From NCBI GenBank assembly GCA_947259195.1, contig CAMYLC010000115.1:1-64000 (forward strand): 64,000 nt of DNA. Direction: 5' to 3'. This document shows, piece after piece, positions 26,441-35,284 of the stretch (the first letter of the stretch is position 1; each line of letters opens with the position of its first letter). The notes under the pieces are model-generated. The model was not told the DNA's origin. It ran no database searches and saw only the letters and a program-made list of their open reading frames with translations. Origin of the DNA: Thermoanaerobaculia bacterium (GTDB lineage: Bacteria; Acidobacteriota; Thermoanaerobaculia; Multivoradales; JAHEKO01). A program made the translations under genes and the position numbers.

Positions 26441-26479
26441 TTGCTCACAGGTTTTAGTGGATTGAAACCTACCGAGCAA
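26441..26479. other. Two-tier stem-loop
   Basis: Outer stem TTGCTC/GAGCAA and inner stem AGGTTT/AAACCT, separated by small internal loops, close a 10-nt loop. The inner part resembles a CRISPR repeat end, but only one copy exists. Confidence 0.5.
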
Positions 26480-26524
26480 CCCGCATAACAACCTACCCCA
26501 ATTCCTCAAAAGCAACTACCCGCC

Positions 26525-26557
26525 AGGTGACGACCTCCCGCTCAGGGGTCGCCACCT
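26525..26557 (-). terminator. Long hairpin after the synthase/PPTase operon
   Basis: AGGTGACGACC and GGTCGCCACCT pair over 11 positions with one mismatch or wobble around an 11-nt loop, 29 bases beyond the PPTase stop. A TTTT lies about 14 bases further on the minus strand. Candidate operon terminator. Confidence 0.4.
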
Positions 26558-26585
26558 CTTCCCGCCTACCCCTTCCGGAGCCAGA

Positions 26586-27323
26586 TCACGGCTCTCCGGC
26601 CAGCTCCACAGGCTCTCCGGAGGGAGGCGAGGTGACCAGAACCACGGCCAGCTCCGCCAGCATCTTCGACCAGCCCCCGAACCGCAGATCCGACTGCGTA
26701 TCCTGCACTGCCAGCCTGCACCAGTCCTCTTTGGCGCCAGGCTCGCCTGGCAGTGCGACCCGGATCCTCCGCGTATCGGCCCGCAACCCGACTCGGAGAG
26801 CCTTGAGGGCGCTCTCCTTGGTGGCCCAGAAAAGGGTCGCGAATCGGTCTCTCTCGACTACGGAAGCCGCCCGCAGAGCAGCCTGTTCCTCGGTCGTGAA
26901 GTAGTCTTCCAGGAAGGCAGGGCTTCGGGCTTCCACAACCTCGAGATCACAGCCCACGAGCATCGCTTCAGGCACCAGGGCGCACAGTCCCCAACCGCTG
27001 CGATGGCTGATGGAGAGGGCCAATGGAAGGTGTCGACCTCGCAGCAGCGCCTCGGGGGCCCCGTCGGCGGCCTGCCGCACGGTGAGATCTGCCGGATCCG
27101 TGTCGACGCCAACCCAACTGGACCTGGCTCGGAGTGCCGATTTGGCAGTCCAGCGCCCGAGTAGCCAGTCCCTTCGCCGTTTCTCGACCTCGAGTCGCGC
27201 CAGATGTCTCTGCTCCTCCGAGCTCAGCCAATCGAGCCCAGCAGGGAGCTCTTCGAGCCCCCTCGCCAGCCACCAGGGTCCGGGCCGTTCTCGTCGGTTC
27301 TGGGCTCTCTCGGACCGTCCCAT
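26586..27323 (-). CDS. 4'-phosphopantetheinyl transferase, Sfp type
   Basis: A 245-residue enzyme that moves phosphopantetheine from CoA onto carrier proteins. The Sfp-family motifs are clear: SISHRSGWGLCAL, the Mg-binding VGCDLEVVEARSPAF, and FWATKESALKAL. Its gene begins 21 bases after the synthase gene on the same strand, so it very likely activates that synthase's single carrier domain. The target site there is Thr rather than Ser, which makes this enzyme's specificity interesting. The start at 27323 is the best ATG but has only a weak ribosome site. Confidence 0.92.
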   Translation of the reverse strand: MGRSERAQNRRERPGPWWLARGLEELPAGLDWLSSEEQRHLARLEVEKRRRDWLLGRWTAKSALRARSSWVGVDTDPADLTVRQAADGAPEALLRGRHLPLALSISHRSGWGLCALVPEAMLVGCDLEVVEARSPAFLEDYFTTEEQAALRAASVVERDRFATLFWATKESALKALRVGLRADTRRIRVALPGEPGAKEDWCRLAVQDTQSDLRFGGWSKMLAELAVVLVTSPPSGEPVELAGEP

Positions 27324-27344
27324 GTCATCTTGCTCGCGGTGGGT

Positions 27345-30300
27345 TCAACCCAACGCGCTGCGCAGCCTGGCCAACACCCCTCCCCCGACTGCAACCGGAG
27401 TCTCAGCGGTCCGGTAGCCGGTGAGATTCACCAGGAGGTGGCCCTTCTGATCGACCACCTGGGCATCGAAGCTGCCATCGGACCGCGGCTGTACGACCGC
27501 CATGACTCGTCCCTGCGCGGCCTCCGCAGATCGATGAGTGGAAACCGACTCCACCCTCCAGGGCAGGCCCAGTCTGCCGGTCTGCCCGATCTCCCAGAGC
27601 CCAGCCGTCTGAAAGCAAAGCTCGATGAGGCGCGGGGCCATCAGCACAGGCCGTTCGTCCGGTAGATGGTTCGGAGGCAACCCTTCGGCAAGTCGGCCGA
27701 TCACCGCCGATCCTTCACGCCAGGCGAGGTCGATGACCCGGTAAGCCGGCCCGTGGAAATACAGGCGGTAGATATCCTCGCTCAGCAGGCCCTCACCCGG
27801 CGCCGGGGCCGGTAACTCGACAGGGGATGTCGGTGGAATTTGTCCTCCCAGACGAACGCGCCCGGCAAAATGCACGGTCTCCTTCTCCTCGGACTGCTTC
27901 GCCAATTGCCTGCGTCCGACCAGGCGGCAGGAGGCGACTACCTCCTCGGACTCGAGACCCAGGAAGGCCTCGATCTCCAGGCTGCGAGCCTCGTCGCGGT
28001 AGAACTTGAAGGGCGACAAGAACACCACCTCCTCGACCGCGATGACCTGCCGGTTGGGAGCCAGCAGACGCGACGCCTCGGCAAAGGCCTCGATGCCCAT
28101 GACCCCTGGAAGGACAGCGGTGCCGTCGATTCGATGGTCGTTGAGAAAGGGCTGCTCTGTTGGAACGATGTTGCCGACGACTACCAGCCCTCGCGGAGTC
28201 TGGCGAGCTTCGAATCCGGAGATCATCGGCCCACGCTGACGAGACCGGATCGTCTCGGCATCCAGTCCACCCTCCGGTTCGCCGTCTTCGAGCAGAACTC
28301 CAAGGTCCTCGGCAATTACCACTTCACCCCGGGTGCCCGCCTCGAGCTCACGTCTGACAATCGGCACGCCAGCCTCGGGTGCCAGCATGCCGATGCCCGC
28401 CAGTTCCATCATCTTCGGAATGGATCCGCGGCTGGCCATGCCGATGCCCGACCATGCCGTCCAGTCGATCGCCACGCCGCGCGTTTCCGGTCGGCTCGTC
28501 CTCAGATTCGAGGTGAGCTTGCAGAGCAGATCATTGGCGGCGCTGTAGTCGGTCTGCCCGGCATTGCCGAAGCGCCCCGCGATCGAGCTGAAAGCCACCG
28601 TGGCGCCTATAGGCATATCCGAAGCGCTCTTGAGAAGATGAAACCAACCCTGACTCTTGACGTCGAAGACGAGGTCGAATTCCTCGCCGCTCTTGTCGCT
28701 CAACGCATGGCTGATCTCGAGGCCAGCAGCGTGGATGAGAACGTCAATCCGGCCGTGCCGCTCGCGCACTTCGGCGATGACGCGGTCGACCGCCTCGCCG
28801 TCGAGGAGATCTACGCAGTGATACCGGGCCTGCCCACCGGCAGCTGCCACCGACTCCAAAGCCGTCAGCGCGGCCCGAGCTCGCTCCAGGACAGACAACT
28901 CAAGCTCCACCTTGGCCGGCGTAGCCCTCTGCCCTTTAGCCTTCATGCGCTCGAAGAGCTCCAACCTGAGCGCCTCGGGATCCGCGCGGAATTGCTGCAG
29001 GTCCTCGTCTGCAGGGTTGGGTTCCGGTGCCAAATCGAGCAAGTGGAACACCCCTTTCGAGCTCGCCGCCAGATCGGCGACGATGGCCGAAACGATGCTG
29101 CCCGCCGCTCCGGTAACGACGAAGACGGTTGCCGAATCGAGCTCGGCTCGCTCGACCGATGAGCCCAGCGGCGCATCCACCAGCCCGACTCCGGAGCGGG
29201 CGGCGCCACAATAGCCGACCTCGACCGAGCCAGGATCCCGCAGGGTCTCCTCGATCAGCCTGTCGGCCGGGGCCGCGGTCGCCCGCGACGGCTCGAAGTC
29301 TACGACCTTGATGACGGCCGTAGGCCTCTCCCTCTTCAGAGCCTTCGTCAAGCCTGCCACGCCACCGCCGAGCGGAGCCCAGGCTCCAGCCTCGTCGTAA
29401 CCGTGCCGCCCCCCCAGTCGAGTCGCCGAGATGAGAAATGAGCCGCTGTGAGCCAGGGAGTCGTAAAGCTCCTTTGCAGTCCAGAACAGGAGCTTGACGC
29501 TCCGCGTCACGGCTTGCTGCCACTCCTCGGCGGTGAGATCCGAGATCTCACCCGTAGCGTCCAGGGCTGGGAGCCAGTAGACACCCTGGATATCCCCTTC
29601 CTTCTGCCAGGTTGCCAGACGAGAGGCGAGCTGCTCGCCATCGGTCTCGGCCTCGAGAAAGAGCACCTCGACTCCGAGTCGCTGCAGACGCTGAGCCAGT
29701 GCCTTGCCGATCCCTCCCCGGTCGGCCATGACCACCACCCGAGAGCCATTTTGCAGTTTCACGCCGGTCTTCTTGCAGAGGTCGAGTCCGGCCAACAGCA
29801 TCGCCGCAGGCACCCTTCGAGGCACCGACTTGGCGACCTCATCACTGCCAACAACAGGCCTGGTGAGAGATGGCGTCACCGGCAGTGACTCCTGAGCCTC
29901 GCCTGTGTCGTGAATGCCAACTGTGCCCGAAGCAGCGGGCTGAGACTCCTCGACGCTTGCCTCTACGGCGGCAGTCTCGGCATCTACGATCGGTGCTTGT
30001 TTCCCCAGATCGGGCCGCCGTTCGTAGACGAACTGAATCGCTCTGGCCAACGTCGGGTAGTCCCTCAGCTGCAGCGTGTCGTCACGAGGGATGCTCCACT
30101 CCTCTCGGATCGCCGCGAACATCTCCGCCTGCTTCACCGTGTCGATCCCCAGATCGGCTTCCATGTCCAGATCCAGATCCAACATCTCTTCCGGATAGCC
30201 GGTGGTCTCCGCCACGATCTCCAAGACACGCTTCTGCACCGGATCGTCCGAAGCTGCAGGTCGGGACTCCTCCGCGGCTGCCTCTGGGGCGGCAGCCTCC

Positions 30301-33300
30301 GAAGCATCCTTCAACGGTGAGACTACGGTCGCCGGTGATACCTCGGCGGAGGCCTGGACTCTTGCGTTATCTGGCTGGATATCGGTCGCAGGCCGGCCAG
30401 AAGGCGCGGCATCGACTGCGCGAGACACAGCCTTTCTTTGGCTTGCTTCTGGCCGCGGCATGGTCCTGCTCGGCGGTCCCTCGTCCCGGACCCGCAGGGT
30501 GCGATGCTCGACCTCGACCTCGGCTCCCGGATGACCGCTGACCCAGTCCAGCCATTGCTGCCATCTCTCGGGTTCGACACATCGATAGCCGTAGCCCAGC
30601 TCTTCGAGCTTCGGGCGCTGGCCTCCCGGGGCCGGCACCCATCGCAGCAGCACCATGCTGATCTGGGATCCGAAGCCGGCGGCCAGACGAAGGGCATACC
30701 GCACCGGATAACTGCCGCCTCGGGAGAGGTTGAGCTCTCCCAGCTCCGGGTCGATCTCCTTGAAGTTCGCCACCGCGGGTACCAGGCCGGTCTCCAATGA
30801 CTTGATGGCCAGTACATCCTCGATCCCCACTCCCATCGGGTGCCCTGTGTACCCCTTGGTGTTGGCAATCACGATCTTGTCCGCTGCCTCACCAAAAACA
30901 CTGCGCAGAGCGAAGATCTCGGCCTGTGCGCTGCCACCTCTGGCAGGGGTGTAGGTCTCGTGCGAGATGAAAGCGGTTTCCTCAGCGATCTGAAAACGAT
31001 CGATGCCCCATTTCTCCTCGGCATCGGAGATCAGCCGCTGCATCATCTCGGTGATATGCGTCACGTCGAGACGGGTACCGTGGAAGGCGCTGTTGGCTGT
31101 GACGGTGGCCAGGACTTCGCAAATGGGCTGAATGCCTCTTTCGTGCGCCGCCGCTTCACTTTCCACTACGATCGCCGCCGCACCCATTCCGACCAACATG
31201 CCGTGTCGCCGCCGATCGAATGGGATGGCCGCATCCTCGACCTGCGCATCGGTGGCTGCCGCACCGGTGGCCAGGAACCCGGCTCCGATCCAGCCCATCA
31301 AGTCATCGCTGGTCACATCGTCAGCCGAGACGATGACGACGCGACGACAGCGGCCGGCGCGAATCCAGTCCGCAGCCAATCCGATAGCTTGTGTGCCGCT
31401 GGCGCAGGCCGAGTTGATCTGGGTGTTCGGCCCCCTGGCGCCGATGAGCTCGGCCATCTGGGAGTGACCCATGGACAGGAGTCTGAAGAGGAACCGTCGA
31501 TCGAAGGTGTAGGCGGTGGCTTCGACCTCCTCGCGTGCTTCTTCCAGGCGCCGATCCACCTCGTTCAGGGCCTCTTCGCTGACCGCTTCGGTCGAGCTCA
31601 AGTGACTTCTCAGATCCTGCAGCTCGTCGAGACGCCGTTGCGCTGCTTGCGCTGTGTAGAAGCGGTCGGACTCTCGGGCGAAGTAGTTGACGCCTGGGAA
31701 GGCGGACGCGAAGATGACACCGGTTTCGTCGCGCACCTCGTCGGCCAGGCCCCACTGGTCGGGCAGCTTGCTTCCTTTGGTCGTAGTCTTGTAACGCCTG
31801 ACGAGCGGCAGTCCAGCATCGCGGAGGGCATCGAGCCCAGAGCCGATGGCCAGCTCGGTGACGATGTCCAGGGCTTCCAGACGGTCGCTCGGAAAACCAA
31901 ACTCGTCCACCAGATCAAGGTCACCACGCCGGGCCGCCAGCTTGATCACCTCATCGACGCCTTCGATGGTCTCGAACCTCGGACCACCGTTCTCGCTCTT
32001 CACCAGCCGCGTGATGTTCTTCTCTACCATCTTCTGACGCAGCTCGCCCGGCACTTCGCCGATGAATTGCTGGCCAGCGAAGAGACGGCCGAGATTCGAG
32101 TCGTCGAAAACCCTGGCGGTTCCCGGCAGCCCGATCGCCGCTCCGGTGACCACCACCGGGCGCTCCGTCGAAGAAGCACCGCCCCGGCGACCAACCACCT
32201 CGAGGCCTCTCTCGAGGAAGCCAGCAAACAACTGTCCCAGCTCGTGGTAGGTACCGCTATCGAGGCGCGCAACCTCGAAGGCCCCTGGTCCTGGCGACGC
32301 TGTGGCCGCAACGGCGCCAGAATCGGCAGGCGGCACCACGACTCGCTCTTCAGGGTGTCGCAGAACGATGGGCTCCTCGACCACAGGTGGCGTTCCGACG
32401 CCGAGCCCCGCAGCATAGAGGCCGCACAGGGCCTGATTGAAGGAAGCCACGTCGCCCAATCGGGGGTGATTCGTGGACAGGGAGAAAGTGTCGTCGTGAT
32501 CCTGAAAAACACTCCGGACCATTCCCTGCAGGGCCCGTTTCGGGCCACACTCGACGAACACCCTGGTACCGGCTCGGTAGAGAGACTCCAAGCCCTTGAC
32601 GAACTGCACCGGCTCGGCTACTTGCCTGCCGAGGATCTCGATCATCTCGGGCTCCACACCAGGCCCCATCGGGTAGAAGTCTCCGCTGACGTTGGCGACA
32701 GTGGGAATCTCCGGTGGCTGCAGTCCCATCCGCCCCAGCACCTGTCTCACCGCATCGCTCGATGGAGCTACGATCTGGGTGTGGAACGCATGGCTCACTG
32801 GCAGGCGTTGAGCCTGGTAACCGGCCTCCTGCAGGACCTCGATCGCTCGCTCGACGGCCTTGCTGGCACCGCCAATCACCGCTTCGCTGTAGCTATTGAT
32901 ATTGGCTACCACAACGTAGCCATCGATCGTCGATAGAAGGCGCTCGATCTCCTCCAGAGGTGCAAAGACAGCGGCCATCCAGCCGTTGTCGTCCGTCGAG
33001 ATCCGACTCATCTCCCGTCCGCGAGCGCTGACAGCTTCCAAAGCGTGAGCGAAGCTGATCGCACCGGCCGCCACCAGCGCACCGTACTCGCCGAGGCTGT
33101 GCCCCATCACCATGTCCGGCGTCACGCCGTAGGATCCCAAGAGGCGCTGCAGGGCGATGTCCGTCGTCAGGACCGCCGGCTGGGTGATTGCCGTCTGCCG
33201 GAGCGCGTCGTTGGCGGCCTCTTGCTCCAGGGGACCCCTAGTATCGACAAACAGATAGTCGGTCAGGGGCCGGCCCAGCAATGGCGTCATGACCTCGTCC

Positions 33301-35186
33301 GCCTCGCGGAAGGTCTCGGCCACGACAGGCTCATCGGAGGCCAGCTGCCGCAGCATGTTGAGGTACTGCGACCCCTGCCCCGTGAAGAGCATTGCGACTT
33401 TGGACGGCTTGCCGGCTCCAAGGAAGATGCCGCGGCCCCGCAGCGCCTTCCAGGTCTCCGGCTTCCCCGATTGCAGGGTCGAGAGCGCCCTGCCAGCCTT
33501 CTTGATCAGCTCGGCTCCATCGCCATAGTCGATAGCCAGCCGGACCGGGGCCCGCAGGTCGGCTTCCGCCGGCGTCTGTATTTCGGGGACTTCCCCTGAC
33601 TCGGCCTTGGCGAGCACCTGCCGCAGTTTGGCTTGCAGATCGGTGGCGGAATCTCCACCCAGAACCAAAGCTCCTCGAAGCGGCAACTTCTCGCTCCTTC
33701 GGTCAGTCGCAGATCGAAGCTCTCGCGCGACGGCGATCGCAGGCGCTTCCCGGTCGAGAGCCTGCCCCGGTATGTACTCCTCCAGCACGGCGTGGAAGTT
33801 GGTCCCGCCAAAACCGAAGGCGCTCACGCCCGCCCGTCTCACCTGTCCTTTGCCAGCCTCCCAGGGCCGCAACTCCGTGTTGACGAAGAATGGGCAACGA
33901 CTGAAGTCGATGTTGGGATTCGGGCGGTCGAATCCGAGACTCGGAGGAAGCACCCGGTCTCGCAAGGCATAGACCGTTTTGAGAATTCCCGCCGCGCCTG
34001 CTGCACCCTTGAGGTGACCGATGTTGGATTTGACCGAACCGAGGGGAAGCGAGCCGGGGGCGAACCCGAAGGGAACGAAAGCCTCGGTTAGACACTGCAC
34101 CTCCACGACGTCTCCGACCCGGGTCGAGGTGCCGTGCCCTTCGATCAGAGTGGCCTGGTCTGGCACGAGTCCGGCCCGATTCCAGGCCCGCTCGACAGCC
34201 AAGCGCTGACCGACCGGATTGGGAGCCGTGATCCCCTTGCCCCGACCATCGCTCGAGCCGCCCAATCCGCGGATCACGGCGTAGATCTGGTCACCATCGC
34301 GCTCGGCATCTCGTAAGCGTTTGAGCAAGAAGATGGCCGCCCCCTCGCCCATGACGAAGCCATCCGCCCCGTCGGCGAAGGGCCGGGTCCCGGTGGCCGA
34401 GAGAGCGCCGATCTTGCAGAACTTCGTGTACGTGGCGGCGCTCATGTTGGCATCGATACCGCCCGTCAGCACAGCGTCGTAGTCCTCTTCCTCGAGTCCT
34501 TCGATGGCGGCGTGAATAGCCGCCATGGCGGAGGCGCAGGCCGCGTCGACCACGTAGTTCGGCCCATGGAAGTCGAAGAGGTTGGCGACGCGGCCAGCGA
34601 TGATATTGGCCAGCTCTCCGGGCATGGTGTCTTCCGTGATCCGCGGGTAGAGCCCGCCTACCTGGGTGCTGAACTCGTCACGCACCCTGGCTCGGACCTC
34701 TTCGGGCAGCTCAGCAAAGCTCGGAGCTCGCTCCAGCTCCCGGGCAATCTCGGGGTAGGAGATGCGGGTGGCTGTCTCGTAGTGGAGGTCGCCGCCCATG
34801 GCGTTACCCAGGATCACGGCTATGCGATCACGGTCCAGGGGGCGTTCCGGATACCCGTAGTCCGCCAAAGCCTGGCGAGCTCCAAGGAGAGCCCACTTCT
34901 GAGTGCGATCCATCGCCTCGCCTACCTTGGGAGGGATCGGCAGGTTCCATTTCAAGGGCTCCCAGGCCCACTCCTTCACCCAGCCCCCGATCTTCGAGTA
35001 GGTCTTGTCCGGCGCTTTCGGATCGGGGTCCCAGAACAGGTCCGGATCCCAGCGCTCCCTGGAAACCTCACTGATGCTGTAGCGACCCTGCTTGACGTTC
35101 TCCCAGAAGGTCGAAGCGTCCGGCGCGTCCGGCAGCACGGCCCCGACTCCCACGATGGCGATTGCCCGATGTCTGCTGTTCGTCAT
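27345..35186 (-). CDS. Multidomain PUFA/polyketide-like synthase KS-AT-KS-ACP-KR-DH
   Basis: A 2613-residue type I synthase. KS1, about 8-475: Cys217 (DAACASA), His351 (EGHGTST), His391 (NIGHLKG). AT, about 600-905: GHSLGE with Ser697, and HAFH at 799-802, which suggests malonyl-CoA. KS2, about 1015-1560: Cys1261 (NSACASG), His1409, His1449, with a charged helical insertion near 1175-1235. ACP, about 1655-1735: LGIDTVKQAE, with Thr1683 where Ser normally carries phosphopantetheine. KR, about 1790-2280: TGAAGS nucleotide site, Ser2201 and Tyr2214. Double-hotdog DH, about 2320-2605: NDHRIDG with His2351. No ER or thioesterase is seen. The ACP and DH motifs resemble PUFA synthases. The PPTase gene follows and an acyl-CoA dehydrogenase precedes. 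Product unknown. Confidence 0.93.
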   Translation of the reverse strand: MTNSRHRAIAIVGVGAVLPDAPDASTFWENVKQGRYSISEVSRERWDPDLFWDPDPKAPDKTYSKIGGWVKEWAWEPLKWNLPIPPKVGEAMDRTQKWALLGARQALADYGYPERPLDRDRIAVILGNAMGGDLHYETATRISYPEIARELERAPSFAELPEEVRARVRDEFSTQVGGLYPRITEDTMPGELANIIAGRVANLFDFHGPNYVVDAACASAMAAIHAAIEGLEEEDYDAVLTGGIDANMSAATYTKFCKIGALSATGTRPFADGADGFVMGEGAAIFLLKRLRDAERDGDQIYAVIRGLGGSSDGRGKGITAPNPVGQRLAVERAWNRAGLVPDQATLIEGHGTSTRVGDVVEVQCLTEAFVPFGFAPGSLPLGSVKSNIGHLKGAAGAAGILKTVYALRDRVLPPSLGFDRPNPNIDFSRCPFFVNTELRPWEAGKGQVRRAGVSAFGFGGTNFHAVLEEYIPGQALDREAPAIAVARELRSATDRRSEKLPLRGALVLGGDSATDLQAKLRQVLAKAESGEVPEIQTPAEADLRAPVRLAIDYGDGAELIKKAGRALSTLQSGKPETWKALRGRGIFLGAGKPSKVAMLFTGQGSQYLNMLRQLASDEPVVAETFREADEVMTPLLGRPLTDYLFVDTRGPLEQEAANDALRQTAITQPAVLTTDIALQRLLGSYGVTPDMVMGHSLGEYGALVAAGAISFAHALEAVSARGREMSRISTDDNGWMAAVFAPLEEIERLLSTIDGYVVVANINSYSEAVIGGASKAVERAIEVLQEAGYQAQRLPVSHAFHTQIVAPSSDAVRQVLGRMGLQPPEIPTVANVSGDFYPMGPGVEPEMIEILGRQVAEPVQFVKGLESLYRAGTRVFVECGPKRALQGMVRSVFQDHDDTFSLSTNHPRLGDVASFNQALCGLYAAGLGVGTPPVVEEPIVLRHPEERVVVPPADSGAVAATASPGPGAFEVARLDSGTYHELGQLFAGFLERGLEVVGRRGGASSTERPVVVTGAAIGLPGTARVFDDSNLGRLFAGQQFIGEVPGELRQKMVEKNITRLVKSENGGPRFETIEGVDEVIKLAARRGDLDLVDEFGFPSDRLEALDIVTELAIGSGLDALRDAGLPLVRRYKTTTKGSKLPDQWGLADEVRDETGVIFASAFPGVNYFARESDRFYTAQAAQRRLDELQDLRSHLSSTEAVSEEALNEVDRRLEEAREEVEATAYTFDRRFLFRLLSMGHSQMAELIGARGPNTQINSACASGTQAIGLAADWIRAGRCRRVVIVSADDVTSDDLMGWIGAGFLATGAAATDAQVEDAAIPFDRRRHGMLVGMGAAAIVVESEAAAHERGIQPICEVLATVTANSAFHGTRLDVTHITEMMQRLISDAEEKWGIDRFQIAEETAFISHETYTPARGGSAQAEIFALRSVFGEAADKIVIANTKGYTGHPMGVGIEDVLAIKSLETGLVPAVANFKEIDPELGELNLSRGGSYPVRYALRLAAGFGSQISMVLLRWVPAPGGQRPKLEELGYGYRCVEPERWQQWLDWVSGHPGAEVEVEHRTLRVRDEGPPSRTMPRPEASQRKAVSRAVDAAPSGRPATDIQPDNARVQASAEVSPATVVSPLKDASEAAAPEAAAEESRPAASDDPVQKRVLEIVAETTGYPEEMLDLDLDMEADLGIDTVKQAEMFAAIREEWSIPRDDTLQLRDYPTLARAIQFVYERRPDLGKQAPIVDAETAAVEASVEESQPAASGTVGIHDTGEAQESLPVTPSLTRPVVGSDEVAKSVPRRVPAAMLLAGLDLCKKTGVKLQNGSRVVVMADRGGIGKALAQRLQRLGVEVLFLEAETDGEQLASRLATWQKEGDIQGVYWLPALDATGEISDLTAEEWQQAVTRSVKLLFWTAKELYDSLAHSGSFLISATRLGGRHGYDEAGAWAPLGGGVAGLTKALKRERPTAVIKVVDFEPSRATAAPADRLIEETLRDPGSVEVGYCGAARSGVGLVDAPLGSSVERAELDSATVFVVTGAAGSIVSAIVADLAASSKGVFHLLDLAPEPNPADEDLQQFRADPEALRLELFERMKAKGQRATPAKVELELSVLERARAALTALESVAAAGGQARYHCVDLLDGEAVDRVIAEVRERHGRIDVLIHAAGLEISHALSDKSGEEFDLVFDVKSQGWFHLLKSASDMPIGATVAFSSIAGRFGNAGQTDYSAANDLLCKLTSNLRTSRPETRGVAIDWTAWSGIGMASRGSIPKMMELAGIGMLAPEAGVPIVRRELEAGTRGEVVIAEDLGVLLEDGEPEGGLDAETIRSRQRGPMISGFEARQTPRGLVVVGNIVPTEQPFLNDHRIDGTAVLPGVMGIEAFAEASRLLAPNRQVIAVEEVVFLSPFKFYRDEARSLEIEAFLGLESEEVVASCRLVGRRQLAKQSEEKETVHFAGRVRLGGQIPPTSPVELPAPAPGEGLLSEDIYRLYFHGPAYRVIDLAWREGSAVIGRLAEGLPPNHLPDERPVLMAPRLIELCFQTAGLWEIGQTGRLGLPWRVESVSTHRSAEAAQGRVMAVVQPRSDGSFDAQVVDQKGHLLVNLTGYRTAETPVAVGGGVLARLRSALG

Positions 35187-35284
35187 TTCGCGTTCTTTCC
35201 GTCCGTCAGGACCCGACCTCGACCAGGTTCCGGCGATTCACCGAACCCCGACAGTACCCTGGATGTACGAGGGTCCCCTGCACT

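Larger units (their letters stand above)
26232..26585. other. Gene-free region with two stem-loops between convergent genes
   Basis: About 350 bases between the 3' ends of the ACT-like gene and the synthase operon. It holds a two-tier stem-loop at 26441-26479 and an 11-bp stem at 26525-26557. No coding frame with recognisable features was seen. Confidence 0.55.

Noticed and set aside
26441..26479. Sequence resembling a CRISPR repeat end (GGATTGAAAC)
   Set aside because: Only one copy, no spaced repeats and no cas genes in the window.
27345..35186. Long plus-strand frames antisense to the synthase (for example 30840-32936)
   Set aside because: The minus-strand protein has continuous conserved domains; the antisense translations have none.
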